From: Stieleria marina
GTDB lineage: Bacteria > Planctomycetota > Planctomycetia > Pirellulales > Pirellulaceae
DNA: 64,000 bases
Reading direction: 5' to 3'
NCBI GenBank assembly: GCA_007741555.1
Contig: CP036526.1
Location: 5,394,001 to 5,458,000 of the forward strand
Shown in pieces: positions 35,191-44,080 of the stretch. The notes under the pieces are model-generated. The model was not told the DNA's origin, searched no databases, and worked only from the letters and a program-made list of their open reading frames with translations. Each line of letters begins with the position of its first letter. Position 1 is the first letter of the stretch. The translations under genes and the position numbers were made by a program.

Positions 35191-36624
35191 CTAGTTTCCT
35201 AGTGTTGGAACAACCGCCGGCGCCAGAGCACTAAGATCCAACTTGTCATTCATTTTGATTTGCAACTGCTGCAGATCCGCAAACAGCTCCGACTTGACTG
35301 CCTCCATCGACTGATCCGCGGCTAAGTCTTGCATCTCCAGCGGGTCTTTCTGAACGTCATAGAGACGAAGCACCTTGGCTTCGGGATAAGCGATCAACTT
35401 GTACTGATCTGTGCGAATGCTGCGTTGCTTTTGTAGATAAGCGCCATAAATCTGCTTGTAGGGACTTTCGCCCCCCGCCAACACTGGCAGCAGAGAGTTG
35501 AATTCCACGTGATCTGGCTTCTCAACTCCAGCCAACTCCAGCGATGTCGGCATAACGTCCTGCAGATAGATCGGTTCGTCGATTTTCTTTCCGCCCTGCA
35601 CCTTGGGACCGACCACCAGAAACGGCACACGTACGCTGTGGTCGTATAGATTTTGCTTGCCCAACAATCCATGTTGGCCGACCGCCAAACCATGATCGGC
35701 GGTAAAGAAAATCCAAGTGTTGTCGGCTTTGCCGGTCGCTTGAATCGAATCCAGGATGCGGCCAATCATTTCGTCCATGTGAGTGATGATTGCGTAGTAT
35801 TCTTGGCGATGAACCTTGACCGAGTGAGGCGTACGCGGAAACGGAGCGAGCTTTTCATCTCGCAGTTGTTTGCCCGCTCCCATCGGTTCGGCATAGGGGT
35901 AAATCGACAAAAAGTTGGCCGGCAAAGCAATGCTCTCAAGCGGGTACTTGGCAACGTATTCCGCCGGTGACTGCCGGGGGTCGTGCGGCGCATTGAACGC
36001 GAGATACATAAAAAACGGCTCGTCGCGATCTTTGGCGTCGCTCAAGTAGTCCGCACTATGATTGGCGACCACTTCGCTCCAGTGTGTGCCGCCTTTCCAA
36101 AACCCTTCAAACTTTGGGTCCGATGGCGACCACTTGTCTTTGCCCGGTGCCAGCGGTCGGTTGTAACCGGCAGGCGTTTGGTTTGGCATTCCAGGTCGGA
36201 TATCGCGAGCCACATCGAACGATTTGTTTGCATCCGCTTTGCAGTGCCACTTGCCGGTCATGTAGGTCCGGTAGCCAGCCTTCTTCATGTGCTCGCTCCA
36301 CCAACGCCCTTCGGCTTGCTCGACTCGGGAAGTGTTATGGATTGCGTTAGCGTTCCAAACAAAGCGTCCTGAGTTCAGCATCGTACGACTGGCCACACAC
36401 ACGGCGCCGCTCCACGAGCCCATGTTGTAGGCATGCGTAAACGTCGTCCCGCGCCGCGCCAGTTTGTCTAAGTTCGGTGTTTCGATTTCGTGATTACCTA
36501 GTGCGTTGATCGTGTCAAAACACTGATCGTCGGCAAAGATAAAAACGATATTCGGTTTCTCAGCGGCAACCGAAGGCAATCCGGCAGCGACGAGCAAACA
36601 ACAGCAAACGAACAAACGCAACAT
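35191..36624 (-). CDS. Exported type I sulfatase (477 aa)
   Basis: The signal peptide (1-21) is followed by KPNIVFIFADDQ, the metal-binding start of sulfatases. The formylglycine Cys is Cys76 in the CxAxR-type motif VCVASR. Other ligands are in TGKWHC, FFTADHGLAVGQHG (paired Asp-His) and LGKQNLYDHSVRVPFLV. The overall pattern resembles the iduronate sulfatase-like S1 subfamilies. It should desulfate algal or marine polysaccharides in the periplasm after Cys conversion by a formylglycine-generating enzyme encoded elsewhere. The gene is complete. Confidence 0.95.
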   Translation of the reverse strand: MLRLFVCCCLLVAAGLPSVAAEKPNIVFIFADDQCFDTINALGNHEIETPNLDKLARRGTTFTHAYNMGSWSGAVCVASRTMLNSGRFVWNANAIHNTSRVEQAEGRWWSEHMKKAGYRTYMTGKWHCKADANKSFDVARDIRPGMPNQTPAGYNRPLAPGKDKWSPSDPKFEGFWKGGTHWSEVVANHSADYLSDAKDRDEPFFMYLAFNAPHDPRQSPAEYVAKYPLESIALPANFLSIYPYAEPMGAGKQLRDEKLAPFPRTPHSVKVHRQEYYAIITHMDEMIGRILDSIQATGKADNTWIFFTADHGLAVGQHGLLGKQNLYDHSVRVPFLVVGPKVQGGKKIDEPIYLQDVMPTSLELAGVEKPDHVEFNSLLPVLAGGESPYKQIYGAYLQKQRSIRTDQYKLIAYPEAKVLRLYDVQKDPLEMQDLAADQSMEAVKSELFADLQQLQIKMNDKLDLSALAPAVVPTLGN

Positions 36625-36863
36625 TCAGTGGCCTCATTGAATAGATGTAATCGAGACGCCAGTGTAATCGATGTTGCAGTCGCTGATGGAGAGATGTGCC
36701 GACAGGGAGGATCAGGGCGAATTACTTTTCGAGCAGAGAAGGTTTACTCTTAACGGAATGGCACAAGCGACCCGGTTTATGACGCACCGGAGGGATCGCA
36801 CCGTTCCGCTAACAGCTGCCCGCAGTTTCCAAAACTGGCCTGCCCTGCTCCTAACGCTGGCGG
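36625..36863. other. Short gap with no supported gene
   Basis: The 239 bp between the sulfatase start and the stop of the minus-strand gene downstream should contain the sulfatase promoter. I see no clear hairpin or protein frame. Confidence 0.3.
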
Positions 36864-37562
36864 CTACGAGACTTGGCGAGGAATGTACATGTCGATGCTC
36901 TTGTCATTGAAGATCCGGTATTTGACCCGGTGCCGCCAGAGTTCAAAGTACGCCGAGAACGGATCTTTCACGGATGTCACGCCAGCATACAGAGGCCACA
37001 TCAAGTAGTCGCGAACCATCGGATCGCAGGTATTGAAATAGTAGGCCGGGCGAAGCATTTCGGCATGTGGATCAGCATTGGCGATTTTCTCACACATCGC
37101 CGGCGCGGCGGTTTGCATTGCGACCAAGAACGCTGATTTCTCATGCTCCACTTTCGGATTCTTCGGTGGAATGCCCTCCAAGACACGAATCGACGGCAGC
37201 GGCGATAAAACGTCCACAAGCTGTTCGTCCCCCACTTCGGCTGCCAGTTCTTTCATGCCAGTCAACCAAGCCGTCCCCAGTTCGCCAACTCTTTCGGCGC
37301 CGATCAGCGGCCCACGCCGAACGATGAAATACGCGTCACGCCCACCTTGCGGGCGACGATCGTCACCTGCGATCGCATACAGATCGTCTAAACGACGGTG
37401 AAGTTCGCGGCCGCAATCCAGTGAATCAAACAGCCCCTCCAGTGCTCGGCCATCAGGACGAAACATCTGAAAAAATCCGATCAACGCATCGGGATCGTTT
37501 TCTGCTGGGGCTTCCAGGTTTGCCAGTTCATGGAACCGACGTATCAACAATTCGGTAGGCAT
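36864..37562 (-). CDS. Conserved hypothetical protein (232 aa)
   Basis: The product starts MPTELLIRRFHELANLE and is soluble and mixed alpha/beta. Distinctive segments are RDAYFIVRRGPLIGAERVGELG, PSIRVLEGIPPKNPKVEHEKS and YYFNTCDPMVRDYLMWPLYAGV near the C-terminus. There is no signal peptide, membrane helix or catalytic motif I recognise. It is divergent from the disrupted frame at 37593, with only 30 bp between them. The gene is convincing by codon content and length; function is unknown. Confidence 0.75.
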   Translation of the reverse strand: MPTELLIRRFHELANLEAPAENDPDALIGFFQMFRPDGRALEGLFDSLDCGRELHRRLDDLYAIAGDDRRPQGGRDAYFIVRRGPLIGAERVGELGTAWLTGMKELAAEVGDEQLVDVLSPLPSIRVLEGIPPKNPKVEHEKSAFLVAMQTAAPAMCEKIANADPHAEMLRPAYYFNTCDPMVRDYLMWPLYAGVTSVKDPFSAYFELWRHRVKYRIFNDKSIDMYIPRQVS

Positions 37563-37592
37563 TCAATTCAGTATCGTCAAAGGAAGCCATCA

Positions 37593-38183
37593 ATGGCAGG
37601 AGAAACATCTCTGGCTGCATCGAAGCGTCCGACATCGGAGCAACAATTCATTTTCACTGCCTGGCAAGCCTAGCAGCAACGACAAACTGTTGCATTCGTA
37701 AAAGGACGTCGACGAATCCTCCGTGATACCCCTGCCAACCGTGCACCTGACGACGCAGCAAAAATCGACGCACTTCAAAACTACCACTGGCAGTCGCATC
37801 CACAACGAAATGGAAAACGGCCATTCCAAATCGATCGAACACGAGATCGCATCAATCGCGAGGAAGATCGCCGCTTGGAAGAATACCAGATCCGCTATCC
37901 GAATAGATACGCAGAGTTTTCCGATCCATTTGACCGGCTGACGAAAGCAGCAAATACCGCCACGGTGTCGATGACACTCGCAACGCTGCAACATTGCTAA
38001 AGCTGCAACACTGCTCGAGCCGCAGCATCGCCCAATGCGACGACCGGTGCCGTTGCCTACGGTTTGGCGTGTGTCCTCGAAAAGCTCAATGGCTTGTCGC
38101 AGCACACTGTTGCCGGGTTGGATCGCATCTGATTGACGCCCGTCGACAACGCGGACTTTGTCGCGATGATCGATGCAAAGTAG
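37593..38183 (+). pseudogene. Probable pseudogene with three in-frame stops
   Basis: A single uninterrupted reading frame starts at ATG 37593, with aaggaagccatca in front as a normal ribosome binding site, and reads MAGETSLAASKRPTSEQQF. It meets TAG at 37671, TAA further on (after TLATLQHC) and TGA near the end (after HTVAGLDRI), and finally TAG at 38181. Between stops the frame stays protein-like, for example RLEEYQIRYPNRYAEFSDPF and TGAVAYGLACVLEKLNGL. All four parts are in the same frame without indels, so the simplest reading is a decayed gene of about 196 codons. Family is not recognised. The antisense frame is open too but has an odd Cys-rich composition. Confidence 0.55.
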
Positions 38184-38460
38184 CGACGTGGCCCCCCAGG
38201 ATTAGATGACATTGCGAAAAACTAAGGCCAGGATCGGCGCTCACTTTGGCTAGTTGGTGGTCGATTCCCCCCCTCTGTGCCCACAACTTTCACTCGGCGT
38301 TCGTCGCGTTATCATCAGATCCCGTTATGTAATCTTTTGCTTTAACAAGGCTGGTTTCATCAACACGGCTACGTATCGCAGACACCACGTCCCGACATTG
38401 ATCGGGGCAAGATGATCTGGTGTTTGTGGAACACAATCTGCACGTTAACGGAAAAACGAA
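38184..38460. promoter_or_regulatory. Upstream region of the glucosyl-3-phosphoglycerate synthase gene
   Basis: This 277-bp stretch lies between the pseudogene and the synthase gene and probably holds its promoter. No open frame or hairpin stands out. The ATG at 38461 is preceded by aacggaaaaacga, a fair ribosome binding site. Confidence 0.35.
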
Positions 38461-39660
38461 ATGCCTGATTTTTACCAACACGACTTAATCACGACGATCC
38501 ATGACCTCCGAACCGGCGAACTCGATCGCTTGGAAGAAATGCTTCGTTCGGCCACGCGTGAGAGTAAAATCGGATTGGTCCTGCCGGTGACAGCGTCGGA
38601 CATGCGAGCCGAACCGTTTGACAAGATTGTCAAGGAACTGCAGCAAGCTGACTATATCGACACCATCGCTGTGACACTGGGCGTTGCACCGGAGCACTCC
38701 GATTACGAAGAGACTTGTCGCAAAGTCGCGCCCTTGGGTGACCGCGCCAAAGTACTTTGGACAGATGGCCCTGAAATCCAGTCGCTGTACGGCGAATTGA
38801 TTGATGCCGGAATGCCACTCTCGACTCCGGGCAAAGGCCGCAGCGTATGGACGGCATTTGGCTACCTGCTGGCAAATCCTCAGATTGACACGTTTGTTTT
38901 GCACGACTGCGACATCGTCGACTACGATCGCCTGCTCTTGTCACGACTCTGTTTACCAATGGTCCACCCCGCGTTGGACTTTGAATTTTGCAAAGCCTAC
39001 TACGCTCGTGTTACGGACCGCATGCATGGCCGAGTGGTTCGTCTCTTGGTGGCGCCTCTGCTGCGTGCGTTGCAACAGACGTTTACCGAAAGCCAATTCG
39101 TCAAGTTTCTTGCCAACTTTCGCTATCCGCTCTCGGGTGAATTTTCTTTGACTAGAAACCTTGCCCGTAGTAACCGAATCCCCAGTGACTGGGGACTAGA
39201 AGTCGGCACGCTTGCCGAAGTGTACCGCAACACTTCGCTCAAACGAGTTTGCCAGGTCGATTTGTGCCGACTCTACGAACACAAGCATCAAGAACTTTCG
39301 CTGGAGAATCGCCAAGCTGGGTTGATGAAAATGGCGATCGATATTTTGACGACGATCTACCGCACGCTGGCTAGCCAAGGCGTGGTGATGAGTAGTTCAA
39401 CATTCATCACGCTGCGTGGAAGTTTTTTGCGGTCTGCCCAGGATTGCATTCGGCAGTATGCGGCGGACGCAAAAGTAAACGCATTGGACTACGATCGGCA
39501 TAGCGAAGAATTGACTGTCGATGCGTTCGCTGAATGCGTCACAACCGCGGCGGAAGTTTTCCGGGCGGACCCCAACGGTGCCGCCGCCATCCCAAATTGG
39601 ACCCGCGTCCTGGCGGCATTCCCAGATTTTGCCAGACGGCTTCATGCTGTCGCTGGCTGA
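38461..39660 (+). CDS. gpgS: Glucosyl-3-phosphoglycerate synthase-like GT81 glycosyltransferase (399 aa)
   Basis: The enzyme transfers glucose from a nucleotide sugar to 3-phosphoglycerate, the first step to the compatible solute glucosylglycerate. Visible motifs are GLVLPVTASDM, STPGKGRSVWTAFGYL (121-136) and the metal-binding DCD at 149-151 (FVLHDCDIVDYD). FRYPLSGEFSLTRNLA and DWGLEVGTLAEVYR are typical of the GT81/GpgS acceptor region. A phosphatase partner (GpgP) is not in the window. The next gene in the same direction is a polyphosphate kinase, and both may be stress-related. Confidence 0.88.
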   Translation: MPDFYQHDLITTIHDLRTGELDRLEEMLRSATRESKIGLVLPVTASDMRAEPFDKIVKELQQADYIDTIAVTLGVAPEHSDYEETCRKVAPLGDRAKVLWTDGPEIQSLYGELIDAGMPLSTPGKGRSVWTAFGYLLANPQIDTFVLHDCDIVDYDRLLLSRLCLPMVHPALDFEFCKAYYARVTDRMHGRVVRLLVAPLLRALQQTFTESQFVKFLANFRYPLSGEFSLTRNLARSNRIPSDWGLEVGTLAEVYRNTSLKRVCQVDLCRLYEHKHQELSLENRQAGLMKMAIDILTTIYRTLASQGVVMSSSTFITLRGSFLRSAQDCIRQYAADAKVNALDYDRHSEELTVDAFAECVTTAAEVFRADPNGAAAIPNWTRVLAAFPDFARRLHAVAG

Positions 39661-39762
39661 TCGGCCGCATCGCCCCACTTGGCATCCACTACCCGCCGAT
39701 CAAGCGGGTCACCTATAATCGCAGAGCACCCAAGCAAGTCTCTCTTTTAGGTACCAGCGTCC

Positions 39763-40602
39763 ATGAATTTCGTCAAAGAACACCGCGTCAAACCTGGCGA
39801 AAAATTGAAGCTAAAATCCTTGGACACCAAAACCAAGGGCCCGTTCGAGGACAAAGAGGCTGCGAAGCAACACACGGCCAAAATGGTGCGGCAGATCCAA
39901 GACCTGCAGTACAAGATGTTTGTCGAAGACAAACAGTCGCTACTTGTCGTGCTGCAAGCCCCAGATGCTGCGGGCAAAGATGGTCTGATCCGCAAAGTGC
40001 TTGGCCAGATGAATCCGCAGGGCTGTCGAACTTACCCGTTCAAGGTTCCCAGCAAAAAGGAACTCGGACACGACTTCTTGTGGCGCATTCATAAATGCAC
40101 GCCCGAAAAAGGCATGGTGTCGATTTTCAATCGATCACACTACGAAGATGTACTGGTAGTGCGGGTGGAAGACATCGTTCCTAAATCCGTCTGGAGCAAA
40201 CGATTTGAAGTGATCAATCACTTTGAACAAGGCTTGGCATTGGCGGGCACAACAATCCTCAAGATCTACTTGCACATCAGCCCGGAAGAACAGTTGGAAC
40301 GTTTTAAAAAACGCTACGACAACCCAGAGAAACACTGGAAACTAAATCCGGGTGATTACACCGCGCGATCAAAATGGGACGCCTACCGCGAAGCGTATCA
40401 AGAAGCATTCGAGCGATGCAGCACCGACGCTGCACCATGGTTCGTCATTCCAGCGGATCACAAATGGTACCGTGACGCATCGGTTGCCAGTATCGTCGCC
40501 CAAACGCTTTCCGAAATGAATCCCCAGATGCCCAAGCCAGACGTCGACCTGGCAGAGATCAAAGCACTCTACGAAGCCGAACTGGCCAAGCAACAAACTT
40601 AG
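39763..40602 (+). CDS. ppk2: Polyphosphate kinase 2 family (279 aa)
   Basis: PPK2 enzymes transfer phosphate between polyphosphate and nucleotides. Walker A is APDAAGKDG (66-74), Walker B is FNRSHYEDVLV (122-132), and the lid region has ERFKKRYDNPEKHWKLNPGD. The single-domain length and the SHYEDV motif fit the polyphosphate:AMP/ADP phosphotransferase subclasses. The subclass cannot be settled by eye. It lies about 100 bp downstream of gpgS on the same strand, with a separate promoter possible. Confidence 0.93.
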   Translation: MNFVKEHRVKPGEKLKLKSLDTKTKGPFEDKEAAKQHTAKMVRQIQDLQYKMFVEDKQSLLVVLQAPDAAGKDGLIRKVLGQMNPQGCRTYPFKVPSKKELGHDFLWRIHKCTPEKGMVSIFNRSHYEDVLVVRVEDIVPKSVWSKRFEVINHFEQGLALAGTTILKIYLHISPEEQLERFKKRYDNPEKHWKLNPGDYTARSKWDAYREAYQEAFERCSTDAAPWFVIPADHKWYRDASVASIVAQTLSEMNPQMPKPDVDLAEIKALYEAELAKQQT

Positions 40603-40658
40603 CCACTACGAACAGCCTTGGCCGTCACGCGAATTCCTTCTCAAAAAACTGCAGCTCT

Positions 40659-41282
40659 ATGTCCGTCCGACGTGTCAATTGCCCAGGGTGCAACGCCGCC
40701 TTAAACGTTCCCGCAACGATGGCCAACGTAAAGTGCTCGCAGTGCGGAACCGTCTGGGACGTCAACAATCCGCCCAAGTCCAAACCCGCCGCCCAACCGG
40801 CCACTGATTCAACGCCCACACCCAAAACAAAAAGTGCAGCAAGTAAGCGGCGTCAGACCGCTATGATTGCTTTGGCTGGTTCTTTGTTTAGCCTGTTAGC
40901 GCTCGCCGGGCTGGGCATCATCCTCTTCACCGGTGGCGATGAACCCCAGCAAGAACAGGCGCCCCCAGTTGTTGCCGAAGCTCCCGTCGAAAAAGGGACG
41001 TATCGAATTGTCAAACTGCCGGAATCGACGCGCAAAAAGATTTACCACGACTATCGGCTTGCATCGGGATCATCTGTCGAAAAGAAAGTCATGGTGACCA
41101 AGGACTCCGTCGCAGCCAAGACGCTTGGAAAAACCATGAATCTGATCATGGATCGCGAAGTGACTCATATGGCCCTGTTGAATAACATTTCCGAAGAAGA
41201 CGTCATGCAGATCGTCGCCGAAGGAAACGCCGAAGGCTGGCCGCCAAAGAAAAAGGCCAAACCGCAACAAACATCCAAGTAG
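40659..41282 (+). CDS. Zinc-ribbon membrane protein (207 aa)
   Basis: The N-terminus is an MJ0042-type zinc ribbon: CPGCNAALNVPATMANVKCSQC (8-29). A Pro/Ala/Thr-rich linker with Lys follows, then one membrane helix (about 69-89, IALAGSLFSLLALAGLGIILF), and a C-terminal domain with ESTRKKIYHDYRLASGSSVEKK and a Lys-rich end. Proteins of this design are common in planctomycetes and their roles are unclear. No neighbour suggests a specific task. The start ATG at 40659 agrees with the ribbon position. Confidence 0.8.
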   Translation: MSVRRVNCPGCNAALNVPATMANVKCSQCGTVWDVNNPPKSKPAAQPATDSTPTPKTKSAASKRRQTAMIALAGSLFSLLALAGLGIILFTGGDEPQQEQAPPVVAEAPVEKGTYRIVKLPESTRKKIYHDYRLASGSSVEKKVMVTKDSVAAKTLGKTMNLIMDREVTHMALLNNISEEDVMQIVAEGNAEGWPPKKKAKPQQTSK

Positions 41283-41405
41283 CGTCAGAGATCCAATGGC
41301 CTCGATTTCTTATGCAGCGTAGCTTTCTGATCGACAGCATTGGATGGCATAACGGGATAAACTAGACTTGGCGAAGTTTACTCTTCCCTGCTCGAGTGTA
41401 TTTTC

Positions 41406-43298
41406 ATGGCCCAGTGTCGCGTCAGCATTTTTCGTGATCGGCAACTAGCCACCGAATTAACCGTCGACAGCAATCTTGTCATTGGCAGACGCGACCCTCG
41501 ACCGGGCGTGGATGATCCGCCTCCCTTTGCGGTCCATCAATCCGAACAAGGCGTCTCACGTCTTATCGTCGCGGATTTTCCACAACAGCGAGTCCCGCGA
41601 GAATGGTTTTCGCTCGAGCCGCAACTTGATGGACAGTTCGTAATTGAAAACCTGCATCACCGAAATGCGGTGCAGTTGATCCACGACGAGGCACCGATCG
41701 GGCCCGGGCAGATGGAAACGTTTGCACGTGAGATCACGGTGTACGTTACACGAAACATTGCCTTGCGAATTCAGCCGGGCGAAGAGATGGAAACGGATTC
41801 CCTGGCCTATCGCAGCCTCAGTAGCGTTCCGATCACCCCCGGACACGAAGCCACCGACCTGCGCCCCAAGACGCTCAACCAGTTGGACAACGCCGCCGAC
41901 ATGGTTCAGCTGCTGCAACTGGCTCTCCAAGTCGTCCAATCTGCGAACGGCACCAGCGCGTTTTATCGCCATGCGTTGGTCGCCACCACAAAGATCGTGG
42001 ATCTGGATCGCACCGTTTTGCTGGTTCGCGACGACACCCCCGAAACCGATCGGATCTCTGTCGACGGCAAATTCAACAACGGCTGGGCGGTGGCCGAACG
42101 GTATAACAAGGGCGACGACGAAAACCCCGCCGTGCGATCGAAGAATCTTAGTGCGGCGGAAGTCAGTTCAGGGTTACTGCAGCGGATGACTCAGCTTGGA
42201 CGGACTGTCGTGCACGATACATCCAACGCAGGCATCGGAACGGATTCACTTGCGGGGATCGAATGCGCTGTCGTCGCGCCCATTCTAAATTCGAAGCGAG
42301 AAATTATCGGTGCGTTGTATGGCGATCGTCGTCAAGCGAGTTTCGTTGACACGGGTGTATCGATTAGCGACCTGGAAGCGACTCTGGTCGAAATTCTGGC
42401 AGGGGCAATCGCCGGAGGCATCGCACTGCACGCCGAAGAGCAGAACCGGAGCAAACTGGCCGGGTTCTTTTCGCCCAAAGTCGCTGACCTGCTGGTTTCC
42501 AACCCAGAGTTGATGGACGGCCAGGACGCAGAAGTCACGATTCTGTTCTGTGACGTCCGAGGATTTAGCGCCGCGACCGAAAAACTAGGGCCTAAAAAGT
42601 CGATCGAGTGGATCAACGATGTCATGAGCGAGTTGAGCCAATGCGTGATCCAGCGTGATGGTGTTTTGGTCGATTACGTCGGCGACGAATTGCTGGCGAT
42701 GTGGGGAGCACCGAGCAACCAACCCAATCACGCTGCTTTGGCCGTCGATGCCGCCATGTCGATGCTGAACACCATCGAGATTCTTCGCGAGCGGTGGGCC
42801 GATGCGTTGCCGAATCGATTCGGAGCAGGAATCGGGATCAATACCGGCCAAGCCCGCGTCGGAAATATCGGATCACGTCAAAAATTCAAATACGGCCCGC
42901 TCGGACACGCCGTCAACGTCGGCGCAAGGCTGCAAACAGCAACCAAACAACTTGGCGTTAACTGCCTAGTCAGCGGAACCACGATCAGCCAACTGCCGCA
43001 TCAAGACCACACGCGACGCATCGCAAAACTGAATGTCGTAGGTATCAATGAAGTCATCGAAGTTTTTGAGATCGCAGCCACGACCGACGAACTGTGGCAA
43101 AAGCTAAAGCACGACTACGAATCAGCGTCCCAAGAATTCGAGAACGGGAATTTCACCAACGCCGCTCGCATCTTGGGTGCCGTGCTGCCGCTGTTTCCCA
43201 ACGACCGACCAAGCCTCAAGCTGCTGTCGAAGGTGGTAACGGAATTGGACGAACCCACTGACGGATTCAATGGCGTCTGGCGACTGACTCAAAAGTAA
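41406..43298 (+). CDS. FHA-GAF-class III nucleotide cyclase (630 aa)
   Basis: The order is an FHA-like domain (about 5-120, NLVIGRRDPRPG), a GAF domain (about 165-345) and a class III cyclase domain (about 370-545), followed by a helical tail. Metal ligands are Asp383 (FCDVRGF) and Asp427 (VGDELLAMWG). The transition-state residues Asn504 and Arg508 are present (VNVGAR). Lys495 (FKYG) fits adenine recognition, but the partner position, usually Asp or Thr, is His501 (LGHAVNV). It probably makes cAMP, with the FHA part reading phosphorylated partners. A TPR-like tail may bind other proteins. Confidence 0.9.
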   Translation: MAQCRVSIFRDRQLATELTVDSNLVIGRRDPRPGVDDPPPFAVHQSEQGVSRLIVADFPQQRVPREWFSLEPQLDGQFVIENLHHRNAVQLIHDEAPIGPGQMETFAREITVYVTRNIALRIQPGEEMETDSLAYRSLSSVPITPGHEATDLRPKTLNQLDNAADMVQLLQLALQVVQSANGTSAFYRHALVATTKIVDLDRTVLLVRDDTPETDRISVDGKFNNGWAVAERYNKGDDENPAVRSKNLSAAEVSSGLLQRMTQLGRTVVHDTSNAGIGTDSLAGIECAVVAPILNSKREIIGALYGDRRQASFVDTGVSISDLEATLVEILAGAIAGGIALHAEEQNRSKLAGFFSPKVADLLVSNPELMDGQDAEVTILFCDVRGFSAATEKLGPKKSIEWINDVMSELSQCVIQRDGVLVDYVGDELLAMWGAPSNQPNHAALAVDAAMSMLNTIEILRERWADALPNRFGAGIGINTGQARVGNIGSRQKFKYGPLGHAVNVGARLQTATKQLGVNCLVSGTTISQLPHQDHTRRIAKLNVVGINEVIEVFEIAATTDELWQKLKHDYESASQEFENGNFTNAARILGAVLPLFPNDRPSLKLLSKVVTELDEPTDGFNGVWRLTQK

Positions 43299-43330
43299 GC
43301 CGGGTCAACGCAAAAACGCTTCGGCATGCG

Positions 43331-43870
43331 TCACGCTGCGGGCCACAAAGCAGCAAAGATTCCACCTGCGATCAGACAGTAGGCGATTGACTCGATCACG
43401 TGGCCGACAACTCGCATGCGAAACCAAATGGCATGCTGGATAATCGCAGCGCAGAACGTGAACAACGCCACCGTGGCAACAAAGCGAAACACGGTGACAA
43501 AATCCGTGGTCGACTCCAGAGCGAAACTGGCTAGATACGCAAAGGTACAATTGCACGCAAAGAAGTACAGAACGGTAAGCCCCAAGTTCTTACCCATGTT
43601 TGCGGCTGGCAAGACTGACAAAATCCCTCTTGGCCCGGATTTGTATTTTGCTTGATACGCTTCCTCCTGCATCTCTTTGTTATTGGCGCATCCCGGGAAC
43701 ATGTAGTTGCCCTCGGGAATTTTCAGAGCGCGAACTTGGTCGATAAACTCGTCCTCGCCGTCGATCCTCACCCAGTCTTTGGCGTGAAGTTGGAGCACCA
43801 TCCACGACAAAAAACTGAAAAAGAAGCAAGCAATCGTGGATAGAACGACAGGGAGCCAGAGTGTCAACAT
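43331..43870 (-). CDS. Hypothetical membrane protein (179 aa)
   Basis: I chose the ATG at 43870 (MLTLWLPVVLSTIACFF), preceded by ttggaattgaccgcg; a longer frame has no leader. Membrane segments lie at about residues 4-28, 97-120, 125-148 and 155-175. Between the first and second is a soluble region with KDWVRIDGEDEFIDQVRALK and CANNKEMQEEAYQAKYK. I see no known family motif. The gene is convergent with the cyclase gene, about 30 bp apart. Confidence 0.7.
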   Translation of the reverse strand: MLTLWLPVVLSTIACFFFSFLSWMVLQLHAKDWVRIDGEDEFIDQVRALKIPEGNYMFPGCANNKEMQEEAYQAKYKSGPRGILSVLPAANMGKNLGLTVLYFFACNCTFAYLASFALESTTDFVTVFRFVATVALFTFCAAIIQHAIWFRMRVVGHVIESIAYCLIAGGIFAALWPAA

Positions 43871-44080
43871 CGCGGTCAATTCCAATTTTGGGGTCGGGCC
43901 AACAGGGTTCAGATTGCAAAGTCTAATGAAAATCGCGTGACGTGTTGTCCGTTGGCAAATTGCGACATCAAGCACGCAAATTGCCAAGCATGCCACGGAC
44001 ACCTATTTTTCGCACTTGCCGCCAAAGTGACCAAGCCGCTATAGGCAAGCGACAGATCTCACGCCCAATTTGACTTAGGA

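Noticed and set aside
37590-38105. Minus-strand open frame of 171 codons
   Set aside because: It is antisense to the plus-strand pseudogene frame, has a Cys-rich composition unlike neighbouring proteins and no ribosome binding site. The plus-strand frame has better protein-like content despite its stops.
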